A stretch of 64,000 nt of DNA, taken from Tranzscheliella williamsii. Its lineage: Eukaryota; Basidiomycota; Ustilaginomycetes; Ustilaginales; Ustilaginaceae. Under the pieces are notes generated by a model. The model saw only the letters and a list, made by a program, of their open reading frames with translations. It had not been told where the DNA came from and did not search any database. The stretch is from NCBI GenBank assembly GCA_023212725.1, contig JALBYF010000055.1:1-64000 (forward strand). Direction: 5' to 3'. Numbering within the stretch: position 1 is the first letter of the stretch; each line of letters opens with the position of its first letter. Of this stretch, positions 30,658 through 43,474 are shown piece after piece. The translations under genes were made by a program, and so were the position numbers.

Positions 30658-32805
30658 GACGAAGAGACTGGAGAAGTACTCAGAGCGGAAAACTAGGTGG
30701 AAAGCGGTTACACGACTGTGTTGCGAGCCTGGTGGAACTGGTGTGGAAGTGCTAAGAGGCAAAGATCAGCCGAAAACCAGACATGAATACAGTCCAGGAT
30801 CTCGATGGGCGTTGTTCGAGAGAGACGGACAGGGCGATCCTGAGGGCTGTTCGTGAAGAATGTGCGTGAAGGAACGTGAAGTGTGCTGCTGAGAGAGTAG
30901 ACGTTACGGTCGCTTGCAAGTGTCACAACATCCTCAGGTGCGGATTGCAACCTTCAGTATGGGGAAGTAGCCGAAGACAGGATGCCTGCGTCGACCAGCT
31001 GCCGAAGCTGTTGAACAGCGGCAGAGTAGAGTGCCAGTTGCGACGAGACTGAGCGTGCAATGACCGCGTCCTTGGGCGCTGGAGAAGGGTGAAGGACAAG
31101 GGCGGTAGATGCGGCAAGAAAGAGGCCGTTCTTATGAGCGGGGCGGACGTGCAAAGGCCAAGGGATTGCACCGTCAACAGGAGCAATGGCTGCTAGTAGA
31201 AAAGAGCAGGGCGAGCAGCCAGAAGGTAGCAGCGCTAACGATCGATGCGAAAGCGGTAAGACAGGTTTGGAAGGGCTTGTTAAAGAGGCGAAGGGGCGCA
31301 GTGTGCAGACAAGGGATGGTGGCAAGTCGACCAAAAGTGTGCCTGGTTATCGCAATCGTTGACTGGACCCGAATGTGGTACGAGTTTGAGCGCGGGATGA
31401 GCAGAGTTACAGTTGTTGCGCAGAGTGGCAGTTGTTGCTTTCAAGCGAGCGCGGTCAGCGGCAGCAGCAGCCCGCCATACGTTGTAATGCTCCAATAGGC
31501 TTGCCTCGAGTTTGTTACTGCCCTTCTTCACTTAGGTATTTGGAACAGGTAAATCGGAATTCTAACGTACTGTCTCGAGGTCCATAGCCGTATACGCCAA
31601 CGTACCCATTATCTACAACCCTCGCCTTGATGAACCGGCTGCTCTGTATACATCACATGCATGCCTGCATGGATATATAATACATGGTCAGCCACACTGA
31701 CCGATCAGGGTAGACCCGCTTCGTATTGATTCGTGATTGGGGATGGCTTCCCCCTGAACACTTAGCCCGTCAGCTCGATTCGCCTGGTTGTGCACCACTT
31801 GAAATCCATAGATTGAGCTTGACAAGCTCTTCAGCGAGACTCGCTTTTTTGACATGTATACGGGTTGAGCTGCTTTTTCGATCGATCCGCCATTTGCTAG
31901 CATAGTATAGAGCACTGCCTTAGGCCGACCAGGCGGTCCAAATGGAGGGTTAGGCGGTGCGCGTCCGATCTATTTGTGGTGCACAGAGGAAGGCGACACC
32001 CCGACTTTGATCTGAGCCACTGACACTTGATCAATGTTAATGCAGAACGCAGACTCAAGGGCTTTTGGGGCCAAGACTTCAAAGGCTTTTGGAAAGCTTT
32101 CTTGCGCCTTGCTCATCTCAGTGGTCGACAGCGCGGACCGCGTTGCGGAAAAGGCTGCATGTCAATTTCCCATCAGGGAACATGCCAGCAACAGACCGCG
32201 CGCCAATGACAAGTCAGCCTGTCAGTATGAGGGGGACCCTGTCTAGAGTCACTATGCAGTGTGCAGCCGTGTCGAAAGCTGTGTTGCCTGCATGCAGGTG
32301 GTATCGTCAGAGCTCGCTATGTGAGCTAAACTCGTAGCAGCGAAGGGCCCGCAAGCCCGCAGATCTGAAATGAACCGAGCGCTTGGAGGCGGCGGATACT
32401 TGCTCACGTCTTTGCATTGTCGACATCTTGGACCCCACAGACGCAACACTCGATATCAATCATAATCTAGCAATCCGGCCCGCTGCTTGCTAGATACACG
32501 CATCACGAATCGGCGGTCGTGCATTTGGATCTACGATTTGCGTAGGTGTTGACTGTGACCACTCTCTGCGTCCAGGCAGGATCTAACAAATAGCGACTGC
32601 TTTAGCGTGGAGGGTTCACGGTTGTATAAATTTCATTTACTGCATTGGGCCTCCTGCTGCAGGAAAAACGGCTTTCGGAAGGAGCAAAGCAACCTGGATG
32701 CCATGCGCCTGCTCAACCTCCCCCATCTTCGCTGACATCTATCTACTTTCTCCATCAGCACGTCTGCTTCAGACAGGGGAGAGACACACAGGAAAGGGAT
32801 CGACC
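30658..32805. promoter_or_regulatory. Divergent promoter region, ROM2-like / RIM2
   Basis: A 2.1 kb spacer between two outward-facing genes. Short open frames on both strands show no recognisable family. It includes a 12-bp palindrome CCTGCATGCAGG around 32287 and an AT-rich part near 31600-31700. No RNA gene or transposon was identified. The size allows for long leaders or regulatory elements. Confidence 0.5.
32625..32633 (+). promoter_or_regulatory. Candidate TATA box of RIM2
   Basis: The sequence TATAAATTT lies about 175 bases upstream of the preferred RIM2 ATG, and a pyrimidine-rich leader follows. It is the best core-promoter candidate for this gene. Confidence 0.35.
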
Positions 32806-34287
32806 ATGCCATATCCAGGTACGCCATCTCCCGGAGAGGGCGAGACCGAATCAATAGCACCTGTTCTACCTTCGCTCCAGGCCACTACACAACAACACCT
32901 CTCTATCGCACAAACGCAGCGTTTAGCCACGGAAGGCAATGCTGGAGCTCAGGTAGAGCTTGCAGCGAAAGACGTACAATCTGCTTCCGCCTCCTTCGCC
33001 CCATCCGCCTCTACGACCTCCAGCTCGCCGCTGAAAAGAAAGACTGTGGTGCCTCCCAAGGGATGGTTACACTTTGTAGCAGGCGGAGCGGGAGGCATGT
33101 GCGGCGCCATCATCACCTCTCCTCTCGACGTCGTAAAAACGCGTCTCCAGTCCGATCTGTACCAGCAACGGACCCCATCGCGCGTTGCCGTCGGTCCCTC
33201 GGCCGGCACGCCGGCAGCGACATCGCCCGGTGTATTTCGCAGCGCACGGAGATTGGCCTATCACTTTGTTGAGACAGGCCATCTTCTCAAGGATATCAGC
33301 AAGACAGAGGGGCCCCGTGCGCTCTTCCGAGGCTTGGGGCCGACACTGGTGGGTGTCATCCCCGCCAGATCGATCAACTTCTATACGTATGGCAATGGCA
33401 AAGCCATGCTAGCCGAGCGCTTCAACGAAGGCAAAGAGACGTCGGTCATCCATCTCACAGCTGCTGCAATTGCAGGCGTGGTCACTGCCACTGCCACCAA
33501 CCCGATCTGGGTCGTCAAGACGCGTCTACAGCTCGATTCAAGGCATAATGACAAGGCAGCACAAGTCGCACACACGCCCTCCTCTTCTTACCTCTCCAAA
33601 CCGTCACAGTCAGCATCACCAGCCACGGGCTCCAGAAAACCGGCTTCGTCTTCGACATTGTCATCATCAGCGTCATCGTCATTATCGACGTCGGCTCGCC
33701 AGTCGAATGTCGTCCGCTTCTCCACCGCCGCCATCAAGTCTAAGAGGGCTTTGGGCGCGTTTGGCGAACCTGCCTTTTTCCACGCGACTAAGACGGCGTC
33801 GGGACCGGGCATGTCATCGGTGCAGATGACGCTTCACATCATCCAGAAGGAGGGCATCAAGGGGCTGTACAAGGGCATGAGTGCCAGCTATCTCGGCGTG
33901 GCGGAGGGTACGATCCAGTGGGTTTTGTACGAGCGGCTCAAGCGGTACAGTGCAGAGAGCGACGGGGCGGCAGGGCCAGGTGCCGGCGCAGTGACCTCTA
34001 AGCTCTCCAGCATGGTCGGCGCGGCCGGCGTGGCCAAGCTGGTGGCCAGCCTGATCACCTACCCGCACGAGGTGGTGCGCACGCGTCTCCGCCAGCAGGC
34101 CAAGCCCGGCGAGCTGCCGCGCTACACCGGGCTCCTCCAGACCCTCACCCTCGTCGCCCGTGAGGAGGGCATCCCGGCCCTCTACGGCGGCCTCAGCGCC
34201 CACCTCCTCCGTGTCGTCCCCAACGCCGCCGTCATGTTCTCGATCTACGAACTCACCCTCCGCCTCGCTACCACGTCGGAGGAATAG
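32806..34287 (+). CDS. RIM2: Mitochondrial pyrimidine nucleotide carrier (Rim2-like, SLC25A33/36)
   Basis: A 493-residue mitochondrial carrier of the inner membrane, expected to exchange pyrimidine (deoxy)nucleotides needed for mtDNA and RNA synthesis. The three repeats carry the signatures PLDVVKTRLQ, PIWVVKTRLQ and PHEVVRTRLRQ. WLHFVAGGAGGMCGAIITS opens repeat 1, and FRGLGPTLVGVIPARSINF with GLYKGMSASYLGVAEGTIQW are the matching carrier blocks of repeats 1 and 2. A Ser-rich insertion of roughly 90 residues interrupts the matrix loop of repeat 2. The ATG at 32806 (MPYPGTPSP) is preferred over the in-frame ATG at 32698, whose extra 36 residues are not protein-like. The family call beyond mitochondrial carrier rests on the Trp-containing PIW motif and block similarity to Rim2. 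Confidence 0.92.
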   Translation: MPYPGTPSPGEGETESIAPVLPSLQATTQQHLSIAQTQRLATEGNAGAQVELAAKDVQSASASFAPSASTTSSSPLKRKTVVPPKGWLHFVAGGAGGMCGAIITSPLDVVKTRLQSDLYQQRTPSRVAVGPSAGTPAATSPGVFRSARRLAYHFVETGHLLKDISKTEGPRALFRGLGPTLVGVIPARSINFYTYGNGKAMLAERFNEGKETSVIHLTAAAIAGVVTATATNPIWVVKTRLQLDSRHNDKAAQVAHTPSSSYLSKPSQSASPATGSRKPASSSTLSSSASSSLSTSARQSNVVRFSTAAIKSKRALGAFGEPAFFHATKTASGPGMSSVQMTLHIIQKEGIKGLYKGMSASYLGVAEGTIQWVLYERLKRYSAESDGAAGPGAGAVTSKLSSMVGAAGVAKLVASLITYPHEVVRTRLRQQAKPGELPRYTGLLQTLTLVAREEGIPALYGGLSAHLLRVVPNAAVMFSIYELTLRLATTSEE

Positions 34288-34647
34288 CCCATCACGCGCC
34301 CGCTGGCCTCAGCTCCGCTCACCACCGCTGTCCGTCCCTTCTGATCTTCCGCCTACGGATGTATCTACATCTCTGTCCTCGCATCTGATGCATATTTATT
34401 GAGCTCGACTGCCCCTGTAGACGGCCTCCGCTCCTCAGCATCCTGCTGCACGCCACGCCACGTTTCAACTTGCCCGAGCGGCGATAATGTACGTCTCGGC
34501 GCCCGACCGTAGTTATCCTACTCAGGCCGTCCCTTTCTCGCCAGATATGATCCATGGCTCTGTTGCGATGACGTGGGTCTGTTCAAACGAATCTGTTGCG
34601 TGCGTTTGGACAAGTGAGGACAGAATGCCGCTAGGCCCATGTGGCGC
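34288..34647. other. Convergent spacer RIM2 / calmodulin
   Basis: 360 bases between two stop codons. They hold the two 3' UTRs; nothing else is visible. Confidence 0.6.
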
Positions 34648-36352
<1,705 letters not shown>

Positions 36353-38239
36353 TTATCGTGACCAGGTCCATGTGACGGGGGTCGTGACTCCACTATCCGA
36401 CAGCGCATCTTCCAGCTTGTCTAAATTACGTTGCTCCTCGGACCACTCTTGAGCGACACGATACGATCCTCTGCCAAATTTGTCTCCGCCCGTCCAACCG
36501 ACCCGATCGGATGGTGTGTCAGCAGTGCCTGTCGAATCAGACGACTCTTCTTCCTGAGCAGGAGGACTTGACGGCCTAGATGGCATGCGTTCTGCTCGCA
36601 GCAACTTGGCCTGGAATGTAGCTCGAGGGGCGCTACCGCCGCCAGATCGGCTGCTGTTCGCACCACGTGATGTTGTTCCATACGACGATCCAGAGCCGAC
36701 GCTTCCTCCTCCTTGGCGGGATGGAGCGGCAGAATTCATACCTGACGACAACATGGATGGCGCCAAGAAGGACGGCGCGGATGCCGACTGTTCCGGTGTA
36801 TTGCTATCTGCAGCAGTTTCTAGCTCGCTATTAGCTCGGCTCGCTCCTTTGCCGTGTCGCGACAAACCGCGAGATGTTGATAATGACGAGCCTCTTTCCA
36901 GGGAATTTTGCATGGCTCGACGGCGTGGATCCATGGAGCTTGTCATTCTTGACGGGGGTGGACTAGCCACTTCCAAGGGGGTAGTCCATCCTGAAGCGGC
37001 TGCAGAGCCAGCAGTGGAGGGGTTTAGACTCGACAGAGCACCTTTTCTACCCGCCTTCTTGCCTTTCTTCAGCTTCTGTGTCAGCTGTTGCACCACGTCC
37101 CGCGCTTCTGCTGCAGCAGCTGCTGCTTCCAGTCTTCGGACAAGCTGGTTGGCTCGGGCAGATCGGCGAACGAAGAATTCCATGCCGAGCGACAAGTCGA
37201 GAGACATGTACTCGTGCCCCTCGTCACTCCAGATCATCTGCGCAGGCGAAACGCCTGCATCGTCATCAACAACATCGTGCATGCGGCGCTCAACAGCCGA
37301 GTGCAGTCGACTGGAGCGTACCCTTCTGGTGAGAGGGGTTGACTGCAGGACCGCTGGCGAGGAAGCGCCAGAAGGTGCCGCAGAAGCAACCGTATCGAAG
37401 TTGGAGCAGTAGAATCGGCTCAACCAGCCATTCTCAGGATCTGGTTGGCCCCACGAATTGGTGTCTCCTTGCTTGATCGAATAGACATCCGCATCTTGAC
37501 CATCGTCCGGAAAGCGCCAGACGAGGCCGAAGTCGAGTTCCAATCGCGCCGTCTCTGCTCTGGCCCGCGCACGAGCAGCTGCAGCGCCAAAATCGTTGGT
37601 TCCTTCTTGCTCGCTCCCATCGTCACTGTCGTCGTCTTCCTCCGCGTCACCGACATTTTCGCCGTTATTGTCGTGATCACCTGCGTTGTCTTCATCTCCT
37701 TCGGCGTCGTCTTCAGCAGGAGTAACTTGGAAGATCGAATGCCACCTTGAATCGGTGTCGAATCGGAGCGAGATGTTTTGGGCGTCGTACCCCTTGAAGG
37801 CGAGAGGAATCACATGAGTCACTGTTCGAGTCTGAGGATTGACCGGATAGGGTTCCAAGGCCCCAGGTCGATTGAGATAGTTGAGACGATATAAATCCTC
37901 ATCTGGCGGCCGCTGCCCTTCAGCGATCTCGGATTCAGGTAGAGTGCTGGGCAGTTTGCGGGAGACGCGCAGCCCAACGCGCCAATCATGATTTGCAAAG
38001 TGAGCGCCTATGAGATCGTGTTCGACCGTCTCTTTCCAGGACCGGCTGAGCGCGCGAACCGCAGTGAACAGCGTTGCGGGGTCACAATAGAGAAAGATAT
38101 GTCGAAGCAGTTCGTTCGGAAGGTCTGCGTTGCCGCATCTAGACATGGACGAAACAGCCGAGGCTGGTGACGATGGGGAACTGAGTGTGTCACTGCCGCG
38201 GACCAATGGTAATGCACTCATCCTGTCGATGGCAGGCAA
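36353..38239 (-). CDS. F-box-like protein with acidic and low-complexity regions
   Basis: An intronless predicted protein of 628 residues (a second in-frame ATG is at 38221). An F-box-like motif occupies about residues 36-85 (ADLPNELLRHIFLYCDPATL, then RSWKETVEHDL), suggesting a substrate adaptor for an SCF (Skp1-Cullin-F-box) ubiquitin ligase. A conserved-looking segment follows, with LAFKGYDAQNISLRFDTDSR. A highly acidic stretch (about 175-215) comes next, then a second ordered segment around SDEGHEYMSLDLSLGMEFF and an Ala-rich helix. The C-terminal 230 residues are Ser/Gly/Arg-rich. I do not recognise the substrate-binding part: no WD40 or LRR repeats are visible. The substrate is unknown. 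Confidence 0.75.
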   Translation of the reverse strand: MPAIDRMSALPLVRGSDTLSSPSSPASAVSSMSRCGNADLPNELLRHIFLYCDPATLFTAVRALSRSWKETVEHDLIGAHFANHDWRVGLRVSRKLPSTLPESEIAEGQRPPDEDLYRLNYLNRPGALEPYPVNPQTRTVTHVIPLAFKGYDAQNISLRFDTDSRWHSIFQVTPAEDDAEGDEDNAGDHDNNGENVGDAEEDDDSDDGSEQEGTNDFGAAAARARARAETARLELDFGLVWRFPDDGQDADVYSIKQGDTNSWGQPDPENGWLSRFYCSNFDTVASAAPSGASSPAVLQSTPLTRRVRSSRLHSAVERRMHDVVDDDAGVSPAQMIWSDEGHEYMSLDLSLGMEFFVRRSARANQLVRRLEAAAAAAEARDVVQQLTQKLKKGKKAGRKGALSSLNPSTAGSAAASGWTTPLEVASPPPSRMTSSMDPRRRAMQNSLERGSSLSTSRGLSRHGKGASRANSELETAADSNTPEQSASAPSFLAPSMLSSGMNSAAPSRQGGGSVGSGSSYGTTSRGANSSRSGGGSAPRATFQAKLLRAERMPSRPSSPPAQEEESSDSTGTADTPSDRVGWTGGDKFGRGSYRVAQEWSEEQRNLDKLEDALSDSGVTTPVTWTWSR

Positions 38240-41236
38240 TGTAGGTGAGGACGCAAGTGGCTCTGGCTTTGACTGCGGTATTCCAGTAGTAGCAAGGAGT
38301 ATATGTTTATGTTAAGCAGTTTCAATGCCCAAGAACCGGGCAAGGACAGGACCAAGAGGATGAAGCGACGGCAACGATGGGATGAGATGGTGATTGACGA
38401 GAGACAACACAGGTGCTGGCCGGACAACGACAGTCAATTTTCGCGATCGCCCACGTTTGTACATTGCGAAGCGTAGCTCTGGCTCGGGGTACTTTATTGC
38501 GGCTGGCAAGGAGCGGCTGAGCCAGCTGACTGTTCGCTATAATAGAAGTATATTGAATAGCTCGCGGGAACTGTAGACGAATAACAAGCTGAACAGGCGA
38601 GGCGCCCAGGCCATCGCGCGAGGGCATGTAACCAGTCTTTCTGCTCGCCAGAGCACGTTCGATGCAACCTTATCTCACTATCCCTGCCCACGTCCTGCTG
38701 CGCTCCACCTGCATCTTACCCCGCATTCTTGAATCCAAATCGAGATTTTTCTGCTGTGATGACCTAGGCGGAGAGAGCTTCAATTTCTGTTGTCCCGCAT
38801 GCATAGCTTATAAATTTCAGTAAGTCCAAAATTGGACTTTACGTCGTTCGAAATGTATTCGTTGCGTGAAACATTTCGACTGACCTAACAGAAGAGCTTT
38901 GCTGACCGTGACTTGAAAGAAGGCCGATTGATCCGCAACTCCTGCCAATATAATACGTCCAGCCCGCAATTTTGCGGTGGACAACGCAGCGCAGCACTTG
39001 CGCTAGTGCTGTATGTACATACAGAGTGAACTGGGACAAATTCCACACCTCAATAGAATGCAAGGTGACCGCAGCCTCGGTCATCACTAGTCTAGACAGC
39101 AGCCCGAGTCGGGAGGTTGTGAATACAATTGACAATTACGTAGTCTGGCCGTGCAGCTGACAGTATGTCGAGCTGCTTCCGATCATATGTAAACAGACAT
39201 CACAGCTTGGAAAGCCCAGATTGACACACGTCCACAAAGGACTGAGGGTAGCTCCGACCTGAACATAAGTGGCGGCTACTTGCGCTATCGCCAGCCATCT
39301 CCATGCCTCTACAGTTACAGTACGAACAGAACATCCGCTGCTTCTTCCATTCGACCCAATGCTCTCACGTGACCAGGATTAGGGGCATGACTACAAGTGA
39401 GATGTGCGATTTGTTCCTGACGATGTTCATCTAGCGCATGGTGGGACGTGGACGGGCTTCGAATATAATGGTCGAAATGGTCTTGCTTGACTTGCTAGAT
39501 CATCAGGCCGGTCATTCGCCGTCAAAGAAACTGTCTAAGACTCGTTGGTGTACATCTACTTGTAGGCCGGTCAAAACGATCAACGATCGAAACGGCGGTG
39601 AAGTACGATCGCCGATTATGGCGCATGGTCTGCCGACCGGGCCGAGTATTCCTTCTAGAGAGAAAAGGTCTGCATAGCAGCTAGCACGCACTTGTAGCTG
39701 CAAGCCGGTCGCGCCCGGCTGGTCCCGTAGCTGGTTGGCTCAGACCTGCCGGAGGAAGGCGCTCGGAAGCATTATTTCGCCCTTTTTGCTGCTCAGCGAA
39801 TCTAACCCCTGTGACTTTCAGTTGATCGCTTGTCTGCCGATCCTTTGGAGATGATTTGGGTTGCTCGAGGCCAAGGCAAGATTCATTGCGCGGGAGTTCG
39901 ACCGAGGCTCATCAAAGGCCTCGCGCGGCTTCCGCGTGGGAATACCGACTAAATCAAAAAAAAATCTTCGAGGGAAGGGTTTCGCCTTGTCTTGAAATAT
40001 CGACAATTTGTATGACTTTGACGTCATGCTAAATCGTTCTGGGATCCGGCGGGCACGCTCCTACCAGAATCTCGCTCGTGCCCTACACGTTGTGGCTTGG
40101 ACTATTTTCGTAATCTCTTTACACTCACACTGGGATTGACGGTGGCAGAGCAGCATTCTTCAAGGGACGAGAGTGAGTGCCAAAGCGGTTCTAGTCTCTG
40201 TGGACAGCTACAAAAATTCTCCGAACTCGGCGAATTTACCTGCAGCAAGTTGCAGCTGCTGCATAAATTTCAGAAACAGAACTAGGCTGACGAGCCAGTC
40301 TTTCGCATCCTTTCCGCCATGAGCGGGAGAACTTTAACCTTAGGCCCAAAAGCTTGACTGATTTCGGTACCATATCAGTACGGAAAAACCAAGCAGATGG
40401 AATTGTCGGAGCGTCGGGGGGGGGTAGTGAGATCGGCCTGAAGCCGGTCAATAGCGCCACTAGTCTTCCGGCTGAGGTTGAGTGCCATGCTGGTCACCAG
40501 CGCTCTGTCTGAAGAGCACGTAGCTATTCCAGGAATGAGAGCCTAGCCGTCTTTTCCCCAGAGACCCACCATTCTGCGCTGGATCTCTGATTACCGACCA
40601 AGGTCAGCCTCTCTTGCAAGAGCTGTGACGAAAGTTAAGGGAGGCGTAAGAGGGCGAATTGCCACACGCGTCCGCGTCCTTTTCCGTCAAGTGACCAGAA
40701 TTCGAAGCACGCTAGATCCGAAAGAAGGTCGGCTGTGCCGCTACTTGAAATGGTGGCCTGAAGCCTCCTGCCCAAGCAGCTTTCGGAGTCAGGCGTCAGT
40801 TTGTGACGTACTTGTGAATTGTTCAAAGGACATGCATGAGAGCTGCTGTGAGTGGCTTGACTTGGCGATCCAATGCCGTGCCGTCCCTTCCTAGAGGGGG
40901 GCCCGACACTGCAAAGCTTGTACTGTGATGGCCAGGCATGAATGCCATTATTATGCGGAGCATGGCACTGCTCCGCACGAGGCTTACCACGATGCGGCAT
41001 CCCCCGTGGGATCCCGGAAGGGACAGGCCCCATTGCGAAGGAGGCAGGGCTTAGTTATTCTAAATTTTTACCTCTCATTCGCCCCTGCCGGGGAAGGCAA
41101 GAACAACAACAGCCAGGTGATGCGTGCCTTGTCATTCTCCCCTTCACAATACAAAAGCCCGGCTTTCGCTGAGCTGCCTCTATCCTTCCCCCCTTCCCAT
41201 CCATCATCCCCATCTAGTGCTTTCCCGTCCGGCAAG
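38240..41236. other. Gene-poor 3-kb spacer
   Basis: The interval between the F-box gene start and the MFS gene start holds both promoters. It is somewhat more AT-rich than the genes and contains an A-run near 39957 and an imperfect palindrome AAGTCCAAAATTGGACTT at 38822-38839. Short open frames are not protein-like. I saw no tRNA, rRNA or transposon coding remnant. Confidence 0.55.
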
Positions 41237-43039
41237 ATGGTTCTTAAGGCTACTTCGATACACACCAACTTCCTCTCCAACGGAGAGAAGTATGCCACTG
41301 CCGACGCTGAGGCTTCCTCTGACGTCGTTGCCGCCCCCGCTAGCGGCCCTAATGCCGGCGACGGGTCCGTGCCGAGGCCTCCTCATTCAAGGAAGAACAG
41401 TCTTTGGAGCCGAAAGAGCAAGGAGGTCGTACGAAGAGATGTCGAGCTTCCGCAAGGCGCCACCGACAAGAACATCATTCTCGTCGTCTGGGACGGTGAT
41501 AATGACCCAGAAAATCCAATGAACTGGTCTCTGTCACGAAAGTGGCTCACCACCGCTCTTCTGTGCTCCATGTGCCTCTTTATTGGACTCGCCACAGCTG
41601 CTTTCTCCACCGGGATCGGTCCCATGACGGAGGAGCTCGGCGTTTCTACGGAAGTTGGCCAAGTCGGTATGCTTCTCTTCAACGGCGCTTTCTCCATTGT
41701 GCCCCTCTTTCTGGGCCCGCTTTCCGAATTTGTCGGTCGAAACCCGATCTACCTAGGCTGTTATGCGCTTTTCACTGTCTGGTTCATTCCCCTTGCTTTG
41801 GCCAAGAATATCGAGACAGTGTTAGTGGCTCGATTCCTGAGCGGTGCCTTTGGTGCTGCTGGAACCACCATCATCCCCGGTACACTTGCTGACATCTGGA
41901 AGACCAAGAACCGTGGTCTACCTGTCGGACTTTTCTCCTTAGTGGCTGTTGCCGGTACCGTCGGTGCCCCTCTCTACTGTGGCTACATCCTTCAAGAAAA
42001 GGGATGGCGCTGGATTCAGTGGGTTCAACTCATCGTCAACGGTGCTGTTGTCATCCTCGAACTCGCCCTGCTTCGAGAGACGCGAGGTTCAGTCATACTC
42101 GCGCGACGTGCTGCTAAGCTTCGCAAGGAGACTGGCGATCAACGTTACCGAGCACCTTCCGAACTTGAGGCTCCGTCGCTGAAGGCTCTTCTTCACGCTT
42201 CTACCACTCGAGCTGCCCTCCTTCTCGTCTCAGAGCCCGTCGTCTTCTTTTTCTCTCTCTACATTGCCTACGCATGGGCTCTGATTTTCGCCTTCTTTGC
42301 GGCCATCCCCATCGTTTTCCAGGAAATTCACGGTTGGGGCGTAGGAAATGGAGGCTTGGCCTACATTGGCCCTCTCATCGCCTGTTTCCTGGCCTTCGGT
42401 CTCTCTTTCCACGGCAAGTATCTCTACGACCGAGCGCAGACAAGAAACAACGGAGTGGCTGTCCCTGAGGCTCGACTGTATTACGCTGCTGTTGGTGGCA
42501 TCCTTGCCACCGTCGGTATGTTCATCTTTGCTTTCACTTCGTACAAGCACGTGCATTGGATTGCTCCGGAGATTGCCCTCGTCCCTTTGGTCATGGGTAT
42601 TTACCTCATCTTTGAGGCCATTCAGAACTACCTGACCGATGCTTACGGTGCAGAATACGGTGCTTCGGCTATTTCGGCCCAAGGCTTTGTCCGAAACGCC
42701 CTTGCCGCCTCATTCCCCTTGTTCTCAACCCAGATGTTCCACAACCTCACGGTGCCTTATGCGGGTCTTCTTCTCGCCTGCCTGCTTGCCCTGGCTGTTC
42801 CCCTTCCCTTCTTTTTGATCAAGTATGGTGCTCAGATCCGGGCACGGTCGAAATATGCTGCTTCCGACGACGCGGAAGATGGTGGACCGGTCATCGGCGC
42901 GCGACGAGGCGATGTTGAGAGCAAAATCTCCTCTTCGCGGCCTACTTCCGTCAACGCTACGCGAGTTCCCTCACCAACGCAGGGGCTCGACAACGGCGAG
43001 AAGGAGAAGGCTCAGGAGCAGACCGAGCAAACCGCCTAG
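41237..43039 (+). CDS. MFS transporter, DHA1 drug:H+ / polyamine antiporter type
   Basis: A 600-residue major facilitator with about 12 membrane helices. The cytosolic N-terminus (about 115 residues) ends in the block NPMNWSLSRKW, typical of fungal DHA1 proteins such as Tpo1 and Flr1. The MFS motif A appears as GPLSEFVGRNP after helix 2, and the helix 4-5 region has GTLADIWKTKNRGLPVGLFS. The likely role is proton-coupled export of drugs, polyamines or other small molecules at the plasma membrane; the substrate cannot be told from sequence. The C-terminal 60 residues are charged and Ser-rich. The frame is open from 40925, but the ATG at 41237 (MVLKATSIHTNF) is preferred because the sequence before it looks like a promoter and leader. 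It is convergent with the next gene. Confidence 0.9.
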   Translation: MVLKATSIHTNFLSNGEKYATADAEASSDVVAAPASGPNAGDGSVPRPPHSRKNSLWSRKSKEVVRRDVELPQGATDKNIILVVWDGDNDPENPMNWSLSRKWLTTALLCSMCLFIGLATAAFSTGIGPMTEELGVSTEVGQVGMLLFNGAFSIVPLFLGPLSEFVGRNPIYLGCYALFTVWFIPLALAKNIETVLVARFLSGAFGAAGTTIIPGTLADIWKTKNRGLPVGLFSLVAVAGTVGAPLYCGYILQEKGWRWIQWVQLIVNGAVVILELALLRETRGSVILARRAAKLRKETGDQRYRAPSELEAPSLKALLHASTTRAALLLVSEPVVFFFSLYIAYAWALIFAFFAAIPIVFQEIHGWGVGNGGLAYIGPLIACFLAFGLSFHGKYLYDRAQTRNNGVAVPEARLYYAAVGGILATVGMFIFAFTSYKHVHWIAPEIALVPLVMGIYLIFEAIQNYLTDAYGAEYGASAISAQGFVRNALAASFPLFSTQMFHNLTVPYAGLLLACLLALAVPLPFFLIKYGAQIRARSKYAASDDAEDGGPVIGARRGDVESKISSSRPTSVNATRVPSPTQGLDNGEKEKAQEQTEQTA

Positions 43040-43474
43040 CTCTCTCCGAGCATTCGATCGTTCCCTTGATATTGCATGTCACGCCTTAGCAGAGCCGAAG
43101 TAGCCATGAAGCGTCAACCCGAGCTCCCTGCACGTCTGCTTAAAACCTCGATTTGCTAATTCAACTCGTACTGGTCTCATATGTAACTGCCGCTTCTCAT
43201 AGGAAACAAGTTCAGTCAGAATCCTCGTCGCTACCCAGGGTGCCAGTCTTGCGCACATTCAGTCTTTGCTGTGTGCTCGCTACGCGGAGGGATCATGTCA
43301 TGAAGTTCGTAAAGTGCGGGCAAATAAGCGCGACCAAGATACAGGTGCTGAGCCGGGAGCGTGAGAGAGGCCAAGGGTATGGGGGCTCGTTGTTGCTGGG
43401 ATGGGACAAACGTTCGGGATGGAAGGGTTGATGCGCCGGAAAGGGAGCGGGGGGTAGCCCGGGCAAGGGGCGGC
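43040..43474. other. Convergent spacer between two MFS genes
   Basis: 435 bases between two stop codons; it contains 3' flanks only, with no gene seen. Confidence 0.6.

Noticed and set aside
39690..39770. Possible tRNA-like stem-loops
   Set aside because: Local complementary GC blocks are present, but no TTCGA-type T arm and no four-arm fold.
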